In this document: piece by piece, positions 22,227 through 31,064 of the stretch
Layout of the letters: every line of letters starts with the position of its first letter
Numbering within the stretch: the stretch's first letter is position 1
Source of the DNA: Flavobacteriia bacterium
GTDB lineage: Bacteria; Bacteroidota; Bacteroidia; Flavobacteriales_D; Crocinitomicaceae
Assembly: GCA_026391005.1 (NCBI GenBank)
Contig: JAPLEV010000020.1
Coordinates: forward strand, 1 to 64,000
Length of the DNA stretch: 64,000 bases
Reading direction: 5' to 3'
Position numbers and translations under genes: made by a program
The notes under the pieces: model-generated
The model's input: only the letters and a program-made list of their open reading frames with translations
What the model was told of the DNA's origin: nothing
The model's database searches: none

Positions 22227-24851
22227 TTAAAGTTTAATGATTCCTTTTGCGATTTTCTTTCCTTTGTAAACACATTGTAACCAATAGGTGCCATGTGCAA
22301 GCCCAATCGTTTCCAAACTAAATGGCGATGCCGGTTGACTCAGTTCAATAAGTTTTCTGCCGGTAGCATCAAAAAGCATAAAAGTATATGCTTCATCCTG
22401 AGGGATATTGTGTGTTATTACTGGGTTATTCACTGAAGGATTAGGCATGATATTCACTTGAATTTCTCCTTCTGTTACATTAATTACTTTGGATGACTCG
22501 GCTGTACATCCCAATGAATCGGTCACAATCAAGTTTACGGTATAATTACCCGGCGAAGCATATACGTGGTTGACTTGTTCTCCCTCACCCGTAAGGGTTT
22601 GATCGCCAAAATCCCATGCATATTGACTAGTTGGCCCATTTAAACCGGAAAATGAGTAGTTAACATCGCCAGAAAGGTGTGTTTGCAAGAAGGTAGAATC
22701 GGGTATGGACAAAGCCACTTGCATGGGAAATGATGCAAAGCAGCCATACAAATCATTGAGTTCTAGGGTGTATAAACCGGCCGAGTCGAGCAAAATCGCT
22801 GGGGTTTCAGGCCCTGGTTTCCAATTGTACGAATAAGCAGGATTGTACGGCGCTTCATACAGTGTATTCATGCAAACCAAGGTGTCTTCCGGAATCGAAA
22901 TCGTTGGCAGAACAGCACCAAAAGGTGCTAAGGTCGAATCCATCCATGCTAAGCGATCCTCCAAAAAGTTTTTCATGTTGTTGATTTGATCGGAATAGGT
23001 GGAGTTACCTAAGGTTTGCCATACCGCAAAATTGCGAGCCGCAGGCCCTTGCAAAAGCACCCCAGATAAACTATCCACGAAACTTAAAAAATTAGCCGTT
23101 TTGAATTCATCCTGACGCAAGGTCAACCATCGGCAAGCCAATTCATGGCGATAAATGCTATCCGTATATAACTTCGACCACCAAAACGGAAAGGGCCAAC
23201 CAGGGTGCGTATTTTCCCATACCCAGCCAGAAGTAGGATCACTGGCCATGGCGCGATCATAATCCCAAGGTGGACCAATACACAATTTACCGCCATCGGT
23301 ATCTTTCTCCTTGTACATGTAAGTACTGCGCCCATAACTGTCATAGTTCATGCTGAATTCGTTAACGATAAGGAAATCGATAAACGTACTGACATCAATC
23401 CAATTCCGATATCCAAGCGTTTCATTCATAAAACTGGAGGCATTTAAAGCGTTCTCGAAGGAATCCACATACGTTTTAATATAATTGGCTTGCACCGCTT
23501 CTATGGTATCCGCTTTGGGGTAAACGTATTTAAACTCTACGGGGTTCGAAGTAGTAGCACTATTTATGGGGTCATAAACAGAATTCCAATTTCCAGGATC
23601 GCCGTTGATGTTCATCTCTATGATGTAACCACCCGTTAGATCACTTCCTGATAAATCGTTAGCAGACAATTTGGCGATATCTAAGCGATTATTATCTCGC
23701 TTTACTTTCTCGGTTAAGGTATAAACCCCAATGTACGTGCCATCTAAAAAGATTTCACACAATTTAGTTCTAGGTGCATAACGCCCCATGCGACGAGCAA
23801 ATTCATAGGTAAGTGAATTAATCAGTAAGAAGTTATCCAAATACTCTGCTTTGAATATCCAATCATTTTCTGAAGGAAGTCCCAAAAGTGTAGTATCTAT
23901 TTTAGATCCATTTGCATCAATCAAGTCGAAATCATAGTTTTTCTTTGGATACCACGGACCTGAAAATCCCTGAAACTCAGTCATTATATCCCCTTCGTAA
24001 GCAAAATTGGTTTGATTAACATAATTCAACTGACCTAGACCATTGTCAATAATTTCCATGTGCACCGGCACTTTTACGTCATTATTAATGGGATTACCCA
24101 GCGAAGTGAGTTTGATAATTGGTAGCACACTAGAAAGCGGACCATCGTATGAAATCACAAATGGAATACCACCAGGACAGGGATTATTTCCATTTAACCC
24201 AACTCTAATTATGTAAGTCTCACCAGCAGTTAAGGTAGCGTCTAAATCCGCTTGTAAACCGCAATTATTATTATCATCGTTGAAGTACAAAGATCCTGCT
24301 CCAGTTCCCGCAAAGTCAACGTTGGCGCAATCACCGTAGACCCAGAGTTTCGTGTCACAGGCACTTAGGTTACAGGTACTAATGGAATAGATTCCAGTAG
24401 AATCAGGGATAAATGAATAAAAAGTATTCGCTTGCGTGGCGACCATTGAACCCAATGAGGTGGGCAAGGGATTCTCACAAATACTTCCCTGCGGACAATT
24501 AAAAGAATGCGTAGCGATAGTTTGAAATGCGCCACCTGTAGCCATTTGGACACCGTTCCAAAGAATAGTGTACGATCCATTTCCGTATCCACAGCAAATA
24601 CCATCACCATAACTATCGTAAATTTCAAATCGAACACAAGATGATGAATCCAAACAAACAGTATCAGAATTAGTCGTTCCACTCGCGACTTGTATATTAT
24701 TTGCAATCAAGCTCCAGCTTGTTTCTCCAGGATAGGTATCAGGAATAATATTGATCGCTAACGGCCATTGACCTGAAGTACATTGAGCCAATGAAATCGT
24801 ATAAACCATACAAAAAGCCCATGGAAAGAGCACCCATTTCAATAGTTTCAT
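22227..24851 (-). CDS. CotH-kinase-like secreted protein with PKD and T9SS type A sorting domain
   Basis: 874 residues. Signal peptide 1-22. Residues about 30-110 contain a cysteine-rich SYGDGICCGYGNG module seen in secreted Bacteroidota proteins; about 115-235 is a further beta domain. A CotH kinase-like region follows from about 245, with NWIFKAEYLDNFLLIN, YIGVYTLTEKVKRD, GGYIIEMN and the WDYDRAM motif. CotH proteins of this fold phosphorylate spore-coat or secreted proteins. A PKD module (YAWDFGDQTLTGEGEQVNHV) and a C-terminal sorting domain (MPNPSVNNPV ... GTYWLQCVYKGKKIAKGIIKL) end it. The catalytic Asp set was not checked by alignment. Codon choice looks somewhat more GC-rich than in neighbours. 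Confidence 0.85.
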   Translation of the reverse strand: MKLLKWVLFPWAFCMVYTISLAQCTSGQWPLAINIIPDTYPGETSWSLIANNIQVASGTTNSDTVCLDSSSCVRFEIYDSYGDGICCGYGNGSYTILWNGVQMATGGAFQTIATHSFNCPQGSICENPLPTSLGSMVATQANTFYSFIPDSTGIYSISTCNLSACDTKLWVYGDCANVDFAGTGAGSLYFNDDNNNCGLQADLDATLTAGETYIIRVGLNGNNPCPGGIPFVISYDGPLSSVLPIIKLTSLGNPINNDVKVPVHMEIIDNGLGQLNYVNQTNFAYEGDIMTEFQGFSGPWYPKKNYDFDLIDANGSKIDTTLLGLPSENDWIFKAEYLDNFLLINSLTYEFARRMGRYAPRTKLCEIFLDGTYIGVYTLTEKVKRDNNRLDIAKLSANDLSGSDLTGGYIIEMNINGDPGNWNSVYDPINSATTSNPVEFKYVYPKADTIEAVQANYIKTYVDSFENALNASSFMNETLGYRNWIDVSTFIDFLIVNEFSMNYDSYGRSTYMYKEKDTDGGKLCIGPPWDYDRAMASDPTSGWVWENTHPGWPFPFWWSKLYTDSIYRHELACRWLTLRQDEFKTANFLSFVDSLSGVLLQGPAARNFAVWQTLGNSTYSDQINNMKNFLEDRLAWMDSTLAPFGAVLPTISIPEDTLVCMNTLYEAPYNPAYSYNWKPGPETPAILLDSAGLYTLELNDLYGCFASFPMQVALSIPDSTFLQTHLSGDVNYSFSGLNGPTSQYAWDFGDQTLTGEGEQVNHVYASPGNYTVNLIVTDSLGCTAESSKVINVTEGEIQVNIMPNPSVNNPVITHNIPQDEAYTFMLFDATGRKLIELSQPASPFSLETIGLAHGTYWLQCVYKGKKIAKGIIKL

Positions 24852-25008
24852 AAGCTATACCTTGAAACAAAGTTAGTCATAATTAATCTATTCGTACCTT
24901 ATGATAATAACTCAGCAGTATTAGAATAATGGAAGTTAGCGTTAGAACAGTAGGAATTACTATTCAACTAAGATTGCAAATTCACTTACAAAATGAGATT
25001 GAAATTTA

Positions 25009-25104
25009 CTAATCCTTTTTCTTTGGTTTAATAATCGCTAAGCCGAAAGCAATACCGAACATTACTGTAATAAGACCGGCAAAATAGGGAATAATTTGGG
25101 TCAT
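25009..25104 (-). CDS. Tiny membrane protein (31 residues)
   Basis: ATG at 25102-25104 to TAG at 25009-25011. The product has one hydrophobic helix (IIPYFAGLITVMFGIAFGLAII) and a KPKKKD tail, typical of a single-span inner-membrane peptide. Its ATG overlaps the TGA of the gene upstream (ATGA), so the two are translationally coupled. This coupling is the main reason to accept such a short gene. Function unknown. Confidence 0.6.
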   Translation of the reverse strand: MTQIIPYFAGLITVMFGIAFGLAIIKPKKKD

Positions 25105-25283
25105 TTTGAAGAATTATTAATTAACTTTAAGTAAATTCCAAAAGCTAGAATGGAGGGCACCCACAAACCAATAAATGTTCCGTCCTCTTTTTCTCCTAAA
25201 AAATAAAGCGACTCCGAAAATAACAGAGAGAGTAAAGCGGCAATAAAAAGTAATTTGTCTGTGGTAGTAAAATTTTTTAGCAT
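25101..25283 (-). CDS. Small two-span membrane protein
   Basis: 60 residues with two hydrophobic segments (KLLFIAALLSLLFSESLYFLG and FIGLWVPSILAFGIYLKLI) split by a short acidic loop (EKEDG). Basic N-terminus, so both ends are probably cytoplasmic. It overlaps the next tiny membrane gene by an ATGA. I do not recognise either protein; together they resemble an accessory pair for a larger membrane complex, but no partner gene lies nearby. Confidence 0.65.
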   Translation of the reverse strand: MLKNFTTTDKLLFIAALLSLLFSESLYFLGEKEDGTFIGLWVPSILAFGIYLKLINNSSK

Positions 25284-25417
25284 ATGGATGAATTTTTTAA
25301 TTTAACAACTAAAGGTTTAAAAATGTTTAAAAACAAGATAAAATAGAAAACACACAATTAATAATCTTTTATAAAAAACCAAGGATTAAAACTAAGATAA
25401 GATTACCCTTGCTGCGG

Positions 25418-26731
25418 CTATAATGATATCCTTGGTGAAGCATTTCCTGATATGATGACTATTTGTGTACCTTTAGTATTATCAGGATTGAATTGTTTAT
25501 AGCCCTGTGAATCATATTTTTTAGATTGATCCGTGCTCAATAGATCAAAAGATAAATTATACTTTATGGGATATTTATTCGAGCTATTATTATTATCAAA
25601 TACCTTTCCTTCTTCATTCATTATTAAGTAAGATACCTCATTACTATTCCTCTCCTTTACACTAACATTTCGTGTTTGTCCTGCTTGAACGAAAAACCAA
25701 CCTTTGGAGCGTTTTCCATTGTCTGTTTTTAGCCCAACTGCAAGATAGAGATTCTTATTTGATGAATTATAAAATGATATTGTATGCGTTTTAAAGAGCG
25801 ACGTTTTATCTTTTTTAGGATCAGTATCAGAGAATAAGGCATAAGCACAAACTAAAACATCCAAATCAGAATAGCGCAAATAGAAAAATGCATCCTTACC
25901 CCAATCTTTACCCCAACTATTAACAATTTTAAAAGCACCCCCGCTAATATCATCATCATATCCGACAATGCATAAAGCATGACCACCGACGCGATTCTTA
26001 TTATTTCTAAAATTTTCCATTTTTACAACACCATTAGAATCTAAAAACCTTGAATTTAGATTATTACCCTTCCCCCTTTCAAAAACATTCATACCAACAA
26101 TTACAGGATTATTATTTGTCAATGCCATTTTTATTTGCTTGGCATTATTCTCTTGCAGGCGTTGAAAATCGAATAAACAATCTTTATATTTAATTTTACT
26201 TGCATCAACACTACAATTAGGTTTGTCATAATCTTTTACATATGGACATCCTTTTGCAACAAGAAGATTTAGGCATTGGTCAATGTAAGCACCATTGGAA
26301 CAAGGATCAGTTTTATTAAGGTATGAGAAACGATTAAATATACTTAGCGGAGAGAATGCCGGGTAATCCTTACCATGCTCAATACGCTTTAAGATGGTAA
26401 AGCCATAATATGTAGTGGCCCATCCAACGCAAGACCCTACTATTCCCTGATCCCCTATTTCAGGAAGATATTCCTCCATCGAATAACGACGCAGCATCAT
26501 TGAATTTGTAGATCTTAGGCCAATACCCTTTTCTTGATAATGAAATATGTATTCTTTAGCTATTTTTTTGGCATCCAGCAAACATCCCTCTCCTAAAAAA
26601 GATTGAACATTTGATTTACTTTCATTGGTAGTGACTTTTTCGTATTTGTAAAACAATAGCCCAAGAATTATTAATATCGAAGTTGCAAAGAGAATACGAT
26701 TAAATTGGCTTTTATTTTTCATAATGTTCAC
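25418..26731 (-). CDS. Membrane-anchored papain-like (C1) cysteine protease with DUF1036-like C-terminus
   Basis: 437 residues (true start may be Met-4). An N-terminal span (about 13-28) anchors or exports it. The C1 protease domain has QGIVGSCVGWA with catalytic Cys-101 and the oxyanion Gln-95, GGHALCIVGYDD with His-251, and NSWG with Asn-272, so the active site is complete. Residues about 310-385 (ISFYNSSNKNLYLAVGL ... KGWFFVQAGQTRNV) resemble DUF1036, a small beta domain of secreted proteins. The protease domain lacks an obvious propeptide of the cathepsin type. Divergent from the WG-repeat gene. Substrate unknown. Confidence 0.83.
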   Translation of the reverse strand: MNIMKNKSQFNRILFATSILIILGLLFYKYEKVTTNESKSNVQSFLGEGCLLDAKKIAKEYIFHYQEKGIGLRSTNSMMLRRYSMEEYLPEIGDQGIVGSCVGWATTYYGFTILKRIEHGKDYPAFSPLSIFNRFSYLNKTDPCSNGAYIDQCLNLLVAKGCPYVKDYDKPNCSVDASKIKYKDCLFDFQRLQENNAKQIKMALTNNNPVIVGMNVFERGKGNNLNSRFLDSNGVVKMENFRNNKNRVGGHALCIVGYDDDISGGAFKIVNSWGKDWGKDAFFYLRYSDLDVLVCAYALFSDTDPKKDKTSLFKTHTISFYNSSNKNLYLAVGLKTDNGKRSKGWFFVQAGQTRNVSVKERNSNEVSYLIMNEEGKVFDNNNSSNKYPIKYNLSFDLLSTDQSKKYDSQGYKQFNPDNTKGTQIVIISGNASPRISL

Positions 26732-26857
26732 TTTTATTGGTAAATATAGTTAAAAAAAAATCCTTGAATAAGTTTATCTATTGATATACTTAGCCAAAAT
26801 ATTGCTTACCTTTAATTGCTTAAAAAGAATCTTATTTGCTTAAATTATAATTTATCT

Positions 26858-29524
26858 ATGAAAAATTTACCTTACCTAATACTTATTTTATTCGTCTCAA
26901 TTCTTTCGTCTAATTGTCTTGCCCAAAACGAGATTCAAACTGAATTCTACTTGATTGATAAAAATGGCAAAAAAATCACGCAGTCTTTTACCTCCATAAA
27001 CAATTTTGGAAATAGTGGTAATGCAATCGTTTCAATTAACGGAAAGAACTCAAAAGATTACGAAATAAAAATTAATGGGGCAAAGTATGGAATAATAAAT
27101 CAAAATGGGACTTTTATTCTTGCGGCAAAATACGATTACCTAGCGTGTCTAAACTACACACAGGATACAATTTTCAAATTTATGGAGGGGGATAAAACAG
27201 GTATCATAAACATAAACGGTAAGGTAATTATTCCCGCTATCTATTCTGATTTTGATAATGTCGGAAATTCGGCAACGATAATTCAAAGTACAAACGAAGA
27301 TGGATATCAACAAATATGGGACATTACAGGCAAGAAGTTAAGTGAACAGTATCAAAATATTGAACTTGGCGAAAATAAAACCGGTTATTTATTTAGATCG
27401 AATGGTTATACTGGCATTATGGATAATAGCTTTGCTGTAGTCGTTCCGGCCAACTATACTAGTTTAACCATTTTATCAAATGGGGATCTTATTGCAAAAG
27501 ATATTTTCTTAAAAACCCAAATCCTAAGCGAAGCACCTAGAACGCCTTTGACACCAAAATTTGACGACATCGAACCTATAAACAATTTTAATGATTACAA
27601 TAATAATAATTATGGTTTTTTAGTCACCAAAAAAGGTAAAAAAGGGTTTATTGGTAATGATTATAAAATAATCTTACCTGTCGAATTTTCTGATATTCAA
27701 GTGCTTGGAGCAGGATGTGCCAACTATATTTTTATATGTGAAAAAAATCGCGGAGAATTTTATATTTATAATAAAAATGGCGTTAAAGCATGTCCTAAAA
27801 TGTTTGCAAGCATAACTAGTAATACCATCTTTGATAAATATCTTATCGTGGAAGCTCCGATAAAAACCAAGTCAAAATCGAAAAACAAGAATGATGACGC
27901 TGATTATGTTTACATCCCTACAAAATATTCCTTAATCGATTTTACCGGAAAAAAAATTCTTCCTGACGATATCGCTGAATTCACTATGACAGAAGATAAT
28001 TTATTATTATTAAAGTCCAAAGGAAAATGTGTTGCCTATTCAAATAATTTAAACCCGGTTTTAAAAACCCCAATTGGATCAACAGAAAAATTCACATATA
28101 TTGAGAATTTAGGAGAAAATTTATACCTAGTTCAAATTGGTGGTGAAGCTATTGATTACGGAATACCAACTGGTGGCATTTTTGGCATTTATGACGGTAC
28201 GGGAAAGCAGGTAGTGCCGCTCATTTATGAAAATATTACAACCATTGGATATGGAAAAGAGATGATGATGATGACTCAAAAAAATGGGAAATTGGGGATA
28301 ATAGACTTTTATGGAAAACAACTAGTTGAAAACATATATGAAAAAATGACGTGTAACGAACAATTCTGTATAGTGGAGAGTTTAATCGAACGAATATCTG
28401 CAATAAAAAAAGGGGTAATTAGTACTAGAACTGGAAAAATAATTGCCCCCATAAAGTATACTACTATTTCTGAAGATAATGATAATTTTTTCGTTGAGGA
28501 CAACAACAAATTTGGTATAATTAATAAGCTCGGTGAAGTCCTTATAAAACCAAAATATAATTTTATTCAAGCTACTAATCTATATGGTATTGATTATGAT
28601 TTTTACCTCGTGAATAAATCTGGAAAATTATCAAAAGATTATTATGGGGATAACGATATTCAAGGAGGTGAATGGGGTGTAATATCTGCAAAAGGTGACA
28701 CCTTGCTGCCTATAGAATATATTAAACTAGAATTCATGAATGACAGTACTATTTTGGTAATCGATGCGGACAACAAATCCTATTTGATGGCCTTCCCATC
28801 TTTGAAAAAGATTACGGATCCAACTGCGGATTATATTACCGGTTTAAATAAAAGCTATTTAATTGGGAAAGATTTATCTTTCGATGAATATGGTTACCCT
28901 GTTGGTGGAATTTTTGGACTTTCCGACCAAAATGGTAAAACAATAGCTGACTATAAGTATGCAGATATCACAAGTATAAGTGACTATTATATTTGTAATT
29001 ATACAGAATATGATGGTTTTGACTTAATAGACAACGAAGGAAATTTATTACTTCAAAAGGTTAATTTAATCCAATATCTTACCGATTCAGTTTTTATCAT
29101 AAAAAAAGATGGTTTGTTCACGCTTTTTAATGCTAGAAAAAATACAAGTGCTGATTTGATGGATGCAACTCAAATAAGTATGCTGGAAAGCTTTAATGGA
29201 AACACTCTCGTGGGTGTAAAAGCTGGTAATAATAAATGGGGGGTAATTAATGAAAAAGGGGATTGGTTAATTAAACCAATTTATGCTGATCTTGAGATAA
29301 ATGAAACAAACTATATTATCGCAGCTAAATGTGATGATGGTATTAATTTCAAGTATGGGGTTATAGATACCGAAAATAATGTTCTAATTCCTTTTGAAAA
29401 CGAATCAATAACTGCTGATTCAAATAATTACGAATTCAGATGTATTCAAGGGAATAAATTATATACCAAAAACCTTATGAACAAAATACTTAAAAAAGAG
29501 CCCGTTTCTGAAGCTATTAACTGA
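26858..29524 (+). CDS. Secreted WG-repeat protein
   Basis: 888 residues from the ATG at 26858; an upstream in-frame ATG at 26816 would put 14 polar residues before the signal peptide MKNLPYLILILFVSILSSNCLA, so the later start is preferred. A Cys in the leader (SSNC-LA) is a possible lipobox, but the AQ cleavage looks better. The mature part is built of ten or more WG-type repeats of the form GK-x-G-[IV]-[IL]-[ND]-x-x-G-x-x-[IL]-x-P-x-[KI]-Y-[DE], for example KTGIININGKVIIPAIYSDF and NKWGVINEKGDWLIKPIYAD. WG repeats are thought to form beta-propeller-like or solenoid binding surfaces. No sorting domain. Confidence 0.85.
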   Translation: MKNLPYLILILFVSILSSNCLAQNEIQTEFYLIDKNGKKITQSFTSINNFGNSGNAIVSINGKNSKDYEIKINGAKYGIINQNGTFILAAKYDYLACLNYTQDTIFKFMEGDKTGIININGKVIIPAIYSDFDNVGNSATIIQSTNEDGYQQIWDITGKKLSEQYQNIELGENKTGYLFRSNGYTGIMDNSFAVVVPANYTSLTILSNGDLIAKDIFLKTQILSEAPRTPLTPKFDDIEPINNFNDYNNNNYGFLVTKKGKKGFIGNDYKIILPVEFSDIQVLGAGCANYIFICEKNRGEFYIYNKNGVKACPKMFASITSNTIFDKYLIVEAPIKTKSKSKNKNDDADYVYIPTKYSLIDFTGKKILPDDIAEFTMTEDNLLLLKSKGKCVAYSNNLNPVLKTPIGSTEKFTYIENLGENLYLVQIGGEAIDYGIPTGGIFGIYDGTGKQVVPLIYENITTIGYGKEMMMMTQKNGKLGIIDFYGKQLVENIYEKMTCNEQFCIVESLIERISAIKKGVISTRTGKIIAPIKYTTISEDNDNFFVEDNNKFGIINKLGEVLIKPKYNFIQATNLYGIDYDFYLVNKSGKLSKDYYGDNDIQGGEWGVISAKGDTLLPIEYIKLEFMNDSTILVIDADNKSYLMAFPSLKKITDPTADYITGLNKSYLIGKDLSFDEYGYPVGGIFGLSDQNGKTIADYKYADITSISDYYICNYTEYDGFDLIDNEGNLLLQKVNLIQYLTDSVFIIKKDGLFTLFNARKNTSADLMDATQISMLESFNGNTLVGVKAGNNKWGVINEKGDWLIKPIYADLEINETNYIIAAKCDDGINFKYGVIDTENNVLIPFENESITADSNNYEFRCIQGNKLYTKNLMNKILKKEPVSEAIN

Positions 29525-29738
29525 TACTATTTTAACGGATTAAACTCGCTCGCGAGTAAAAGCTTCCGAATAGCAATAGTAAATAAATATGACCTCACTA
29601 TATAGAATTCATTCTAATAAGAATTAATCCACATCTATTAAGAACTAGACCTTATAATAATAAGCAAAAAAAGAAGAGATAAGCGATAATCAAAAACACG
29701 TGTTCTTGAATTTTCTTAAACGGAACTTTCTTAAATTA

Positions 29739-30020
29739 TTAACCTATTATGCAAAAACCAAAAAGGAACATCCAAATGGCTTCGAAAGCGGACGTGTATA
29801 TTAGATTATTGGCACTTAAATAACTGGAATTAAAAATAGGTCCTGTTCCGGCCTGCTTGTGCAAATAGGCAAGATAAACGCATCCTACGCATAATAGCGC
29901 AGTAATAATTTCTAAGAAATGATTTGAAGTTGAAATGAATAATATCCATCCTAAGATGTTAACCATCCATCCAGCCCACAATGGAACTTGTAGGATTTTG
30001 TCATTTGTTGAGTTTCCCAT
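29739..30020 (-). CDS. Small multi-span membrane protein
   Basis: 93 residues with three hydrophobic segments (VPLWAGWMVNILGWILFI, FLEIITALLCVGCVYLAYL and IYTSAFEAIWMFLFGFCIIG). The short soluble loop HKQAGTGPIFNSSY lies between the second and third. No recognised family. It stands alone in AT-rich flanks; the 274-base gap that follows (30021-30294) contains no credible gene. Confidence 0.6.
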   Translation of the reverse strand: MGNSTNDKILQVPLWAGWMVNILGWILFISTSNHFLEIITALLCVGCVYLAYLHKQAGTGPIFNSSYLSANNLIYTSAFEAIWMFLFGFCIIG

Positions 30021-30294
30021 GATTTACAGTTTTTTAGTAGTTATTACTTGTTTAACATTCTGATGACCTCATTATTTCATGCTTATTCAAAAAGCAAAAT
30101 TAAATTATCATTAACTTTAAGTTAGTTAAATATATTCATTTCTTTTGAAATAAAGTACTTTTAAAATAATTAATTGAAACCAAGTTTTAATAACAGAAAA
30201 TCTTTTATCCATTTTAAGATAAAATACTGTTGCGCTGATCATATAGGTACTTTAATAACCAAAAAAAAATACTATTTGGCGCCTTCCATTTTGC

Positions 30295-30993
30295 CTAACG
30301 AGTCCGCACCTGGGGCGGTGTTTGTTGTGGCGTGCTATGGTAAAGAAGCTGGTGATTACACAAGGCACCAAAAAAAGTTAAGATTGCAATAAACAAGATA
30401 GAAATCAGAATAAATCTGAATTTGTAAGCGCTGTTGAAACTAATTTCGCCTCTAATTCGATAATAAAAGACAATCTGAAATAAAAGATTCAAACATATAA
30501 TAAAGATCAATCCATTTTCATAAAATTTGTTAAAGCTGCATAGAATGCCAAATGGATAAATTGTTAAAAAAGTATATGCCAAGCATTTAAAAACGAAATC
30601 AAATTTATCCATTTTGTAATTTTCAAAATAATCAAAAATGACGCAAAAGAGCATTATCAATAAAACGGATAGTAGGTAAATGAAAAAGATAACATATTCA
30701 AAATCGCGGTTAACATCATCTTTTTCATTTACCATAAAATAAATAACTAAAAATAAAATGTTCAATTTTAAAATAAATATAAATCCCTTAGAGGGACTAA
30801 GTATTTTAGACACATTTAATTCGTCCTTTAAAAAGAGGATTTTTGGATTTGTGATGGCGTAATATACTGTTCTGAAATAACACAATAAATTACAGAAGAA
30901 TTTTTTCAGATTAAGAAAAGGTTCGACGAAAAAGTAATAAAGGACCTTTTTATATTCTTTTTCAATAATTGTTTTTGTTAAATCTTCCGACAT
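30295..30993 (-). CDS. Integral membrane protein, possibly Yip1/DUF3667-like
   Basis: 232 residues with five strongly hydrophobic segments from about residue 72 onward, after a cytoplasmic N-terminus containing FRTVYYAITNPKILF. An NP-containing amphipathic stretch followed by four or five spans is the layout of Yip1-type proteins; the resemblance is topological only. The C-terminus (HSTPQQTPPQVRTR) is Pro/Gln-rich and hydrophilic. It lies 71 bases after the large CxxCxG/TerB gene on the same strand and may be co-transcribed with it. Confidence 0.6.
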   Translation of the reverse strand: MSEDLTKTIIEKEYKKVLYYFFVEPFLNLKKFFCNLLCYFRTVYYAITNPKILFLKDELNVSKILSPSKGFIFILKLNILFLVIYFMVNEKDDVNRDFEYVIFFIYLLSVLLIMLFCVIFDYFENYKMDKFDFVFKCLAYTFLTIYPFGILCSFNKFYENGLIFIICLNLLFQIVFYYRIRGEISFNSAYKFRFILISILFIAILTFFGALCNHQLLYHSTPQQTPPQVRTR

Positions 30994-31064
30994 TGATGAA
31001 TTATTGTTAAAAACTGTTCTTAGTAAACTACTAGCAACTTATTATTATACTACTATAAAAAGTA

